A DNA stretch of 64,000 nucleotides. Origin: Sitta carolinensis (Eukaryota > Chordata > Aves > Passeriformes > Sittidae). Under the pieces are notes generated by a model, which saw only the letters and a list, made by a program, of their open reading frames with translations, did no database searches and was not told the origin of the DNA. Shown one piece after another: positions 27,971 to 38,085 of this stretch. Position 1 is the stretch's first letter, and the number at the start of each line of letters is the position of its first letter. The stretch lies in NCBI GenBank assembly GCA_032173965.1, contig CM063284.1, positions 135,135,625-135,199,624 of the forward strand, read 5' to 3'. The position numbers were made by a program, and so were the translations under genes.

Positions 27971-28477
27971 TGTCTTAGATTACAATGTAAGATGTACCCA
28001 AAAGTATGTGTTCTATCACCATCTTCATAAGCTGTAAAAACCAGGTGGGGCAGTGTTCTTTATCTCTTCCATGACCCATCCTGCTTCCAGTAGGGTATCT
28101 TCTGATAATGGACCATTGAGTCGCACTGCACGACTCATAAAATTACATTATCCCACTGTGAGAGGCTCCACTCAGGAGGAGGAACGAAGAATTCCTACCT
28201 GGATATAATCTGAGAATTGGAACACCACAGGCAGCTTTATCCACTGGATTTCCAGAGGACAAGAGCTCCATAACTACTGCTGGACCTTCAGAGGAAGATC
28301 AAACCCTTCTACAGGATCACTGCTTCAACAGAACCACCCTGACCAACAGGGTGTATTCAGGCTGTATTCTGACTCTGTCGGTGTTTCTGAATTATTGCAT
28401 TTATTTGAATTTTCATTTTCATATTAAATTGTATTTCTGACTTGGGATCTCTACTGGTTTGCTTTCAAACTAATACA
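27971..28477 (+). mobile_element. Second, different solo LTR (ERVL-like, 5-bp TSD)
   Basis: A unit of about 507 bp begins TGTCTTAG and ends TAATACA. Its flanks are CTTAA (27966-27970) and CATAA (28478-28482), a 5-bp duplication with one mismatch, a size used by class I and III (ERVL-like) elements. TATAAT lies at 28204-28209, and ATTAAA at 28423-28428 is a plausible polyadenylation signal near the 3' end. The sequence is unlike the neighbouring LTR at 27174-27761, so these are two insertions, not one provirus. The edges are inferred and the family is not named. Confidence 0.65.
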
Positions 28478-31400
28478 CATAAGAAAAGAGTAAGAACAAC
28501 AACATTAATAACAAAAGCTATAAGACAAAGAAATTATTTACATACAGAATAAAACAATACCAGACTATTTTGCCTGACACACTTTCTCTCACCAGAAGGA
28601 ATGCCCTTCAGTCTCTTTGCCCTGCCCCTAAAATGATGTGGGGTAGTATCAAATAACATTTGGGTCTTGGCCACATCCTCTCCTACTCACCTGGGTGCCA
28701 AAACCAGGGCAATTAACATTTTGTACTGTACTAGTTATATGGGTATTTTATATAAAATATTCTAAAATATTTTAAAGTAAGCCAGAATATGTACCACAAA
28801 TAACTTACAGAAAAATATTTAACATCTTGAACTCAATCTTTATTTCTTAACAGAAATATATGTCTTCCATAGTCTGTCAATGCTAATGACATGCAGATGG
28901 GAAAGAGGCTGTCAAGTTCAGTAAGCAAAATGTAAATTTTGCTGCAACTATACCAATGAATTCTCACAGTCGTTTGAAAGGTATATTCAAAGGTTACTAT
29001 GAATTAAAAGGAGAGAAATATTGTGATACAAAATAATACATAAGTGGCTCATGTAAAAATGTGCCAGACAAGAAAAAAATCCAAAACAATTTGAAGGACT
29101 ACCATTTTTTTGTATGGTTTCAATACTATTTCCCACTGATCACTCTGTGAAACACCCATAAAATCAAACCAGAAAACTGACCTACCACTACTAAAAATAA
29201 AGCATAATGAGCTGTTAAATATCAAAGTAAAACTGGAGCTACATAGGAAGATAGCATGTTCTTTCTTATCTCCATTATTTTAACCTTTATTTCAGAGAAC
29301 ATTGGACAGTATTCAAGTGAGTAAATACTTAAATTTTTATTTCTTTGTCAATGCTTTTACAGTCCTGTTTTAAATGATAAACTGGTTGGGAAAAATCTGT
29401 TTGGTTCCTGTTTTTTATGGTATGTTTCTCAAGCATATTTTGACATTTTTACAATTGCTGGCCTTGTAAATTTTAGGATTGATCAATACACACTTTTGAT
29501 CTGAAAGACAAAAATAAAAATAAAATAATTCTCAGAATATGAGTTTAAAAGCTTGTGATTTCAGTCATGAAGAAATATCTAAGATAGTACTCATGAAGTA
29601 TTTTATACAAGTGAAAATATTTGCCACAGAATTTTAAAAAGGTGGATTGAACATATAGTTCCTTTGTTCAAGGTATTTTATTTGAAAATGCAATTTCTAT
29701 CCACTGTTGCAATGAAATAAATTTCAAAACCATGGAATATTAATTGTAAAATATTAAAATATTAAACCATGCTTAAAAACAAGGTTTGAGTGCAATTCTT
29801 TTCTGAAAGGCTTTCTAAGGACTTGTTCGCTTAACAGCAAATACCAGCAAAAAAGATTTTTGCCTTATCCAGTTGAAAACAAATACTTAACATAGAGTAT
29901 GCAGTTTAGCCAGATAAAGCACAACCAAGGGAATGGAATGAAATAATTCTTCTTAAAAAAAACAACCCTTGGCCCTAATCCTATCCTCATTAAAACCAGT
30001 GGCAAATATCCCGTTGTTTTTAATATAAAAATACTAACAGCTTTATTCATTCTGATGATACTGGAAAATAAAGTTATCTCCTTAGAATATTTCTGACTGA
30101 TAAAATGGAAGACACATGCATAGAACTTGTTTAAAGATGCTCAAAAATAGTCTTGGTCTCAGTGAAAAAAACAATCATGTTTGGTTTCGGCTGAAAGCCC
30201 AGTATTTTCCCAGTGGTGGAATGAGGACCCAGAGAAGGTGAGAGATCTTGGTGACCTTTTTATCCAAGTGAAATCAAACTAACTGTCCAGTAACAAAAAC
30301 AACCTACATAATCAAAGACTGGGTGACAGCAGAAAATTTCCTAGTTTTAAACTTTCTTCTAAAATATCCTAAAATGTGGCAATAGAACTAAAAACCCAGG
30401 TAATTCAAAGCCAGAAGTATGTAGGCCAAAGGAACTGACAGAATACTCCCCTTTATTTCCTGCTGAATGAGGATGAGCATGGTTGAGCTTGTGTCGACCT
30501 TGCTATCTGCTAACCTGACACAGGCCAGCCCTGGCCAGGAACTCATCCAGCAGTTCTGTTTCCAGTTTTTCAGCTGGAAAATTTGAATTGGATTTAACAG
30601 CCCATTTATGCAACCTCTGTGTTTGCAGCAGAGAGCTGGGTCACATCTAGGTAATGCTGACCATGGTCAAACGGAGTGGCACCCACCTGAGCAGGGCATA
30701 CCCTTTGCCTCCCACGACACCCAATGGAAGCTGGAACAAATTAAATAATCTTTAGCTTTATGAATAAAACAAAGGAATGCAAAGAGGAAGAAAGGAAACA
30801 GACCCATGTCTTTTGGTTTTTCCTTTGACCATGGATGATCTTAGCCAAAAATTTTAACTCCTATAACTAAGGTGTAATATAAAGTCATGGGTTTGGAACC
30901 ATTTATTGTGAAGGCAAAGTAAATATTTTAATTTCAATCTTTAGATGAGTTTTTATTCAAAATGTGCCGTTAGGAAAAGGAAACATATTTCCTACTCTGT
31001 TTTAAAGTGTTAATGAGTTATTGTTTTGATAAAGATGAGACAAAATCCTTTGGATTACTTTGGGAATAATTTTGGACTACACTGGGGATACTCTTGAAAA
31101 CTGCCTTTATTATACAGCTAAGCTTGTAAAAATATTTCAGCTTGACCACTTCTCCATGGAAACGACAATGTCTAAATCTACACTTCTGGCCAAGGAAGAG
31201 AATATTATAAATGAGCTCTGCCAATGTGACTTGAAAACTGAAATGTCCAGACATGAGTCTGTACATGTTGTTTAATCCCTGAGTTTATAGCATTAGTCTT
31301 AGCTGGTAATAAAAAAGTTGTCTTATATCCTTCTTGGCTGATCTAGTCCTTGTGGTAAATTACACAGATATAAGGTTATGCACAAAATCTTCTCAAGGTC

Positions 31401-34107
31401 ATCATAAATCAACTACACTGATATGGGGTGGGAAGTTGGTAACATGAGCTTTTTTACTGCTCCTTAATTCTGATTATACTTAATTCAGAAGTTCTACATG
31501 TCTAGAACAAGCTTAATAAAAGATGCTGGCCTCTGTGATAATTTGAGAGAAACAAAATTTTATTTTTTATTGTTGATAGGCAACCTAATGAAACAAATAG
31601 AAAAATGTTTAGAAGTAAGGACTTTTACCAAGGAGCTATATAAGCACATTAAGGAATTTATTTTAATTATATTGCTGAAATAAATGTAGTTCTAAAAAAA
31701 AAAAAGAACTGTTTGTCAGAGCTGGATGAGATGACATTGTCAGTTTAAAAAGTATAGATTTTATAAATCTGTTCCTAATGAAACTACAAAAAATTTAAAC
31801 TGATATTTAAATGAAAATGAAATGTTTAAATGAAAATAACCTTTTTTAAATATATATTTACTCTTTATACATGGAATTTTTTAGACATTGAAATGTATTT
31901 TTTGCTATTATCTTGGTATTTTCTGCTTTGTGTTCATAGACTTGGGATATGCTGCTACACATCGGAAGTTGTCAGCATGAGCCACCCATATCACAGTTGA
32001 CAGAAATTCCTCATAGACTATTAATCCACTTTGATAACCACTGCTGTTTCAGTTTCTACTATTATATTACATTCAACTTGTTCATATGAGTAAATCAAGT
32101 GGGTTTTAATCGTCCCATGGAAATTACTTGGTGTGTCTGACAGAATCACTTTTGCGCAGTAAAGGTTTTAGGGTAATTTTTTTCTGTTTGCCAGAGACTT
32201 CCAGTAAAGACAGAGGAAAAGAGGCCACTGAAGGCAGTAAGCCCTGAATGAGAGCCTTTGAATTTGGTTTATCTCTTATCCCAAGGGGAAAATAAGAGTA
32301 CTCCAAAATAAATATGTGAAAGTCATCTTTTAAAATGGAAAAAAGGTTCAGAACAAATTATCTCTGGTTCTCCTGTAATAATCATAACATTTCTTTGAAA
32401 CTCTACTGTAGGAATAAAGGTTAACAAGCAGAAATTCTACCTTGCTTTTCTAAAGATACAAGCAAATCTGTGTAGCCATTGTGATCTCCTCACCAACAGC
32501 TCTTTTTGTCTTAATTAGTCCAAAATTTCTTTGCCTTAAGACAGAACTTTTCACTCTATGAAAGCAAAAGAGAAAGGGGCACCAAAAACGCAGATATATG
32601 GAACTACTTTATATTTTCTTATTTCTGTTGCTGTCCAGAAAAATATTCCAGTGTTCTTAAGAAAATAAATAAAGCTCTGAGGCTGAAGGAAATAACAAAC
32701 AAAAAAAGTCTAATGATTTACCTGCATATTAGTAATCTTCTCTCATCTGCCATTACATAGAAAGTATAATTCAATTTTGCAAACTGTGGTGAGAGCAGAT
32801 CCAGCCTGGATTGTGTAACGGGAGCAGGCTCTCCTGCCCTCTCCTTCTTACAGCTGCAAAATACATAGCTGCAACAGGCTCTCCATTCCAGCCTCCTCCT
32901 GGGCTACTGCAGAGGAAGGATGTTTCTTCAGACTTTCTTTCCCCAGCAATCCCCCTCTGGCTCTGGAGGATAAGGAAGCCCTTATGTTCACATCAACTCA
33001 GCACAAGCATTTCCAGGGTGTTTAGACTGATCGAGGAGCTGAGATGCATGTGGAAAGGTAAACATCTTGTTCTGGGGAGGCTTATATCACACACCAGAGA
33101 TGTAGAAAATCAGCCCAGGCAGGAAGTGTGTGAGCAGTAGAGGCAGTATCTCAAGGGTTTGGACATGGGGTTGGAAAGGGGCATGCAGACCTGAGGTAGT
33201 GCAGAACTTGGGGGATACTTTGTGCCTTGAAGGGCAAGCTTTGAGTCTGCCAATTAGTTGCACATGAGTATGCTGGTAGGGTGGAACTGAGGTGGGTGGG
33301 ACCTAAGCGGCAAACTCCATTGCATGCCCTTGATACACAGAAATAGCTTGAGCCAACTGTGCAACTCACCCCTCTCATGTATTTCCCTGCTTTTGCATGC
33401 ACAACTCAGACCTGACAGAAGCATCTGCCATACTGTCAGTAACCTCAAATAGAAACGTTTAGTTCATATGGACCACCTTAAAACCATAGAAGCTTTTAAA
33501 AATTGAAAAATTAAAGCCAGCTGCATGAACCATGCCAGGAAAAATTGCATGGGGATTACGGCCAACATGGATTTTTAGTATATGAGCAGTCCTAATGACA
33601 GAAAGAGTGACTTCAGCAAGAGGTCAAAAAATCATGACTTCCTATTTATACAAGCATTCCTGTAATTAACATGAGAAATTACTAGTGTTCAGAGAATATT
33701 TAGAAATAAGTATTTAAATTAAAATTTTCTCCCAGAAAATCCCTATGAAAAGAGAGATTGAATCTTGAATGCTTTCAGCTATCCATCTCAGAACACTCGG
33801 TCTTCATTTATCTTTTAGAGGCCTTGTGCTTCATATTAATTGTCTGATGTTTGTGCATTTAACCAGAGCACTGAGAAACCTTACACTGAATATTAAGATC
33901 AAAGACAAAGGGGTCCATATATTGATTATGACATTAATTCTGAATGACATTTCTGTGTCTCTCATATCCTTTCTCCAATGCAATGATGACTGAGCTCTCA
34001 CCCAATGAAAATGATTTTCCTTAGATCAAGCGCTCTAGAAGTAAAAATAAAAACATAAATACTTGTATTTTGGCAAAAGCCTAAATACTTTGTATTTTGT
34101 GATTTAC
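28478..34107. other. Gene-free, mostly unique sequence
   Basis: AT-rich DNA with GC-richer patches at about 30470-30740 and 32780-33450. The latter has open frames on both strands (32811-33140 +, 109 codons; 33151-33402 minus) without family resemblance. On the minus strand a perfect CAG|GTGAGT donor string ends at 28691, with no partner exon seen. An A-run lies at about 31690-31705. No further CR1 or LTR signature was recognised. Confidence 0.55.
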
Positions 34108-34750
34108 AGAATTCACAGAATGACTAGGCTGGAAGAGACTTCTGAGATCATCAAGTCTAACCCATGCCCTAACACCTTAACTAGACCATGGCACTGAGTG
34201 TCACATCCAGTCCTTTTTTTAAAACACATCCAGGGATGGTGACTCCACCACCTCCCTAGACAGACAATTTCAGTTCTTATTCATTCTTCTGTGAAAAACT
34301 TTTTCCTACTATCCAGCCTATATTTCCCTTGGCACAGCTTGAGACTGTATACTCTCATTCTGTCAGTTGCTGCCTGGAGAAAGAGACCAAGCCCCACCTG
34401 ACTACAGCCGCCTTTCAGGGAGTTATAGGGAATGATAAGGTCACCCCTGAGTCTCCTTTTCTCCAGGCTAAACACCCCCAGCTCCCTCAGTTGTTCCTCA
34501 CAGGGCTTGTGTTCCCAGCCCCTCTCCAGTCTTGTTGCCTCCTCTGGACATGCTCAAGCATCTCAACGTCCTTCCTAAACTGAGGGGCCAGGAACTGGAC
34601 TCAGCACTTGAGGTGTGGCCTCAACAGTGCCGAGTACAGGAAAAGAATGACCTCCCTGCTCCTGCTGGCCACACTATTCCTGACACAGTCCAGGATGCTG
34701 TTTGCCTTCTTGGCTACCAGGGCAGACTGCTGTTTATTCTGTTCACGTCA
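34108..34750 (-). mobile_element. CR1 LINE, 5' truncated, minus strand
   Basis: The reverse complement reads as the last part of CR1. A segment at 34480-34740 matches the reverse transcriptase C-terminal region ([11 protein letters not shown], then [10 protein letters not shown], then LEHVQRR). It is followed by the [12 protein letters not shown] block, then a 3' UTR ending in the standard CCAGCCTAGTCATTCTGTGA-like end at about 34108-34135. The element is truncated at its 5' side near 34750, as is typical for CR1, with frameshifts and stops. It is the best preserved CR1 copy in the window. Confidence 0.95.
34281..34475 (-). pseudogene. CR1 ORF2 C-terminal fragment (dead)
   Basis: A 64-codon open piece contains [12 protein letters not shown], then [12 protein letters not shown], then [10 protein letters not shown], the conserved tail of the CR1 pol (endonuclease/reverse transcriptase) protein. 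The catalytic domains lie upstream and are absent because of 5' truncation. A frame shift near 34475 separates it from the preceding conserved segment, and the frame stops at about 34281, short of the usual C-terminus. It cannot make an active enzyme. Confidence 0.93.
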
Positions 34751-36029
34751 ATTTTTGTGTGAAATATGTGTCCACATATAACATTTCTCTGCTGGCTGAA
34801 CATGCTTTTCAGTATTCTGTATTATATATACTCGTTTCTTATGTTTTACGATGTATACATATTTATGTGTACTTCTGTATCATTGTTGATAAAGTCTATT
34901 TGACGGTCATATGAAAATGGTTCCCTGATTCTGTTATGTTGTCTGTATAGTTTTTGATGAAAATGGCACCAATTATTTTGCTGTCTGCAAATTTTCCATT
35001 TGATTTTTATACCACTCTTGATTTCTTGTTTCTTAGATAGTCCATGTTAACCAATATATATTTAACTTTAGTAAAGCAGAATAGTCAGAACAGATCAAGA
35101 TAAGTGAGTTCCCTTCTCAGCCCTAAAACTTCTGAGTTCCTAACTGCATTGGGAAATGTCCTATAAATTCTTGCTTTTTCAATGGTTTTATTTTCTTCTG
35201 TACCCATACCTATTAGAGGCTTCTCTCTTGAAAATGGAAGATGAGATAATTAGGTAAAAAATATAAAATAACTATCGTGTTTTCAGCATTTTACTTGTGT
35301 TTACCCCAATTCTTGGACAATATTGCTTTACTCCCAGGGAACCAACCAAAGAGAGGACGATATAGTTGTATATTGCAGTGTTTCCTGAAGGAGATCAAGG
35401 GAACAGATTGTGGAATTAAGAGAAAGTCACTTGTTATGAACCACACTGCTAAAAGATTTAGGAAATTGCATTAAATACATTTTGAGGCTCAATTAAAAGC
35501 ACATTTTTTCTCCCATCTGTCTATAGTACAAGCATATGAAACACCAACATATAGAGAACAACCACTACTTTCAGAACACTCTCATAATTCAAATAACCTC
35601 TTTAAACTCAGAGCTTGTCCTGGGTGATGATTGCGAATTACTGATAAACAGGTGTGACAAAATTGAATAATACCCACTGCTTTAGTGAATAATATTGATG
35701 AGGAAAAATTAGGATATCAGTTCCAGAAAATGGTAAAAAATGGTTCAGAAGCATGGAAGCATGGAATTAAATTTAAAGTAATATACTACATTTTGCTGTT
35801 GACACTTCTGTTAAAATTTAGGGGCTGTGGTGAGGGTCTGGCTTCTGGCCATCAGCAGACAGCAGTACAAAAACTGTGTATTTGACTAGTGATGTTTGGT
35901 CTCTCAATATCTCTGAAAAGAAGGATTTTGGAAGTGTTAAGAATTTTAACCACTGATTTCTTCACATAAGTGTTTTGCTCAATTTCTTTTTTTGTTTATT
36001 TGATGTCTTTTCTGAAAACATTTCATTTA
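34751..36029. other. Gene-free unique sequence between CR1 copies
   Basis: AT-rich DNA. Short open frames at 35277-35474 and 35685-35885 have no recognised domain. Confidence 0.55.
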
Positions 36030-36334
36030 ATTACAAGTCTTTCCTGGTGGTGGAGTGGGCAAACTGCTCTTCACGATATTGGAAAACTTATGGCAATCAG
36101 GTGAAGTTCCAAATTCCTGAAAAATAGGAAACATTGTACCCATCTTTAAAGAAAACATTAGTAAGGGTGACCTGGGAACTAATGACCTGTCAACCTCACC
36201 TCTGTGTCTGGAAACGTCATGGAACAGATCCTTCTAGAAGGCAGATGGAGGACAGGGCTGTGATTCAAGACAGCCAGCATGGCTTTGCCAAGAAATTTGA
36301 GTTTGTTGGTCAGAGGGTGAAGAAGTTTCATTAG
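36030..36334 (+). mobile_element. CR1 LINE internal fragment (reverse transcriptase region), broken
   Basis: The phrase order matches CR1 ORF2: CTCTTCACGATATTGG, TGGCAATCAGGTGAAGTTCC, then coding for IVPIF, then, after a one-base deletion, PVNLTSVSGNVMEQILLE, then DSQHGF. These are conserved blocks of the CR1 reverse transcriptase (the usual forms are NYRPVSLTS and SQHGF). The deletion near 36170, two stops after it, and a missing segment of roughly 30 bases near 36240 inactivate it. Neither 5' nor 3' CR1 sequence continues directly, so it is an isolated internal relic. Confidence 0.93.
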
Positions 36335-37477
36335 GTGAGAAAATTATGTTATTCTATTTAATATATCATCATTTCCCCTTCAATTTCAATGTAATTATAG
36401 GGTACTAAGAGGTCAGAAAACACGCACAATAGGGGAAGCAATTATTTTGTCTGGTAATTCATAAATCTGACAGGACATAAATGTTTTCCTGCTTTTTCAT
36501 TGCAATGATTCTTCCTCCTTGGTGATTAAAAAAAAGTAACTTTCTATCTAAGTGGTACTGAAGATTATTACACTCTAGCAGAAGGAGTGTTAGGAGAAAA
36601 GGTTTTTGGCTGACGTGGCAAATACATCACTGGCAAAAAATTCTAAGCGGAGGTGTTGATACATATGTCACTGTTTGGCCTTCTTTCCAACACCTGTCCA
36701 GAGAGTAAGTAGAATGCAGTTTGTGCTTTGTCATTTACACTACTGATGACTTTAACCTTCAAGTGTAACTCAATAACCTTAAAATACACAGTAGATAAAC
36801 ACTAAATAGCAGGCTATCAGCAATTTTATTCCTAAATGTATTATGAGGTGACAGGATGCCAATATGATAATCAAGCCATCACTAAGGCTGGTTGTTTTAT
36901 TTCCAAAGTAACAACTGGATGCAATTAAAATATATGATTTTCTTTTCTGTCATGTCTGTTCAATTTTTCAGGTCTCAGTTGTGTAATAGTGCTTCTCGCA
37001 CCTCATCTCCTAGGTAGCTATTAGAAGTATGCCACTTTCAATTGCCAGATGTTCCTGTCATCAGCCTGATCTTTCAAGAAAATTTAAACCAAAAGCTGTC
37101 TCTTGTGATTTCTTCATTTTCCTGTACAGTAGAAATAAGAGAGAGAGTGATGAGTGGTTTATGGGTCAGAACATATGAAGGATGTCAATTTACAACTACC
37201 ATTTTCATTTGAAATTTGTAGCCTGTCCTGGAGTTGTTTGGGATGCCTTAATAATTTCCCAAAACTACACATGGATAAATCTAAATTCTGCTTCACCTCA
37301 GACTCTGTCAAGGATCTATGTTTTAGTACAGACATCCAGCCCAGAGTCCTTTGTTTGTTGTCAAGGCTCCTTATTCTCACAGAAAAGGAGGCAAGTGCAT
37401 TTATACAGAGAGCTCCAGTCAGCAGCCCAACATACTGCTCCAGTTATTTTGGATCATGAGTCATTGCAAACTTTTAT
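36335..37477. other. Gene-free sequence between CR1 pieces
   Basis: This stretch is about the length of the missing CR1 part between the reverse transcriptase fragment and a 3' end, yet no CR1 block (for example the YADD region) is visible. It reads as unrelated AT-rich DNA. Overlapping open frames at 37154-37499 are unrecognised. Confidence 0.5.
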
Positions 37478-37656
37478 CAGTGGAGTAGGCTGCCCATGAA
37501 AGTGATAGAACCACAGTACCTGGAAGTTTTCAAAAGGCATTTGGAGGTAGCTGTTGGGCATACAGTTTAGTGGTGAACACAGAGCTGGGTTAATGGGTGG
37601 ATTTGATAATCTAAGGTGCTTTTTCCAACCTTAATAATGACCCTATGAATCTAAGT
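37478..37656 (+). mobile_element. CR1 LINE 3' end
   Basis: GGAGTAGGCTGCCCATGAA, CCTGGAAGTTTTCAAAAGGC, AGAGCTGGGTTAATGG, GATTTGATAATCTAAGG, TTTTCCAACCTTAATAATG and CTATGAATCT follow the order of a CR1 3' UTR and its terminal repeat. Orientation is +. The copy is old and 5' truncated. Confidence 0.9.
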
Positions 37657-37842
37657 TGTGTGGAGTTGACTGAGATTAATATCCAGCCCAGTCTCCTCTT
37701 TAGTTGAGTGTTAATAAGGAAAAAAAACAAAAAATAATCAATGACAACCTGAAAATTCATTGATGCTACCCAGAGCCTCCCTGTTTCCCTCCCTCTTTTT
37801 CTAGCTACAATCTACTCTCCTTGCACATGTAGGTAAATGCCT

Positions 37843-37885
37843 TATATATATATATATAATATATATATACATGTATTTGTGTGTG

Positions 37886-37963
<78 letters not shown>

Positions 37964-37970
37964 TTGTGTG
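37843..37970. repeat. Compound (TA)n microsatellite with duplicated spacer
   Basis: (TA)8 at 37843-37858 and a short continuation are followed by ACATGTATTTGTGTG (37869-37883). Then come 35 perfect TA units (37887-37956) and the same 15-mer again (37956-37970). The block [TA array + ACATGTATTTGTGTG] was duplicated before one TA array expanded. Long TA runs can extrude cruciforms and are often misassembled. Confidence 0.95.
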
Positions 37971-37992
37971 CATGTATAAATTTCTATTTCCA

Positions 37993-38085
37993 TGGGTTTA
38001 GTGGATGGTGTCCCTCACCATGGCCAGAAGATTGGAACTAGATGATATTTATGGTGATATTTATGGTCTTTCTAAGCCTAGAAAT
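37993..38085 (+). mobile_element. CR1 LINE 3' terminal scrap
   Basis: GTTTAGTGGATGGTGTCCCT, CCATGGCCAGAAGATTGG and AACTAGATGATATTTATGG match the terminal part of CR1 (usual form GTCTAGTGGAAGGTGTCCCT ... GGTTGGAACTAGATGATCTT). It carries an exact 12-bp tandem duplication at 38044-38067. It may be a nested or separate copy from 37478-37656, because both contain the same 3' region. Confidence 0.88.
38044..38067 (+). repeat. 12-bp tandem duplication inside CR1 scrap
   Basis: GATATTTATGGT occurs twice head to tail. It is a local slippage event within the CR1 3' end. Confidence 0.9.

Noticed and set aside
28685..28693. Perfect minus-strand splice donor CAG|GTGAGT, and a similar AAG|GTGAGT on + at 60136
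   Set aside because: No open exon with a matching acceptor was found beside either. Such strings occur by chance in 64 kb.
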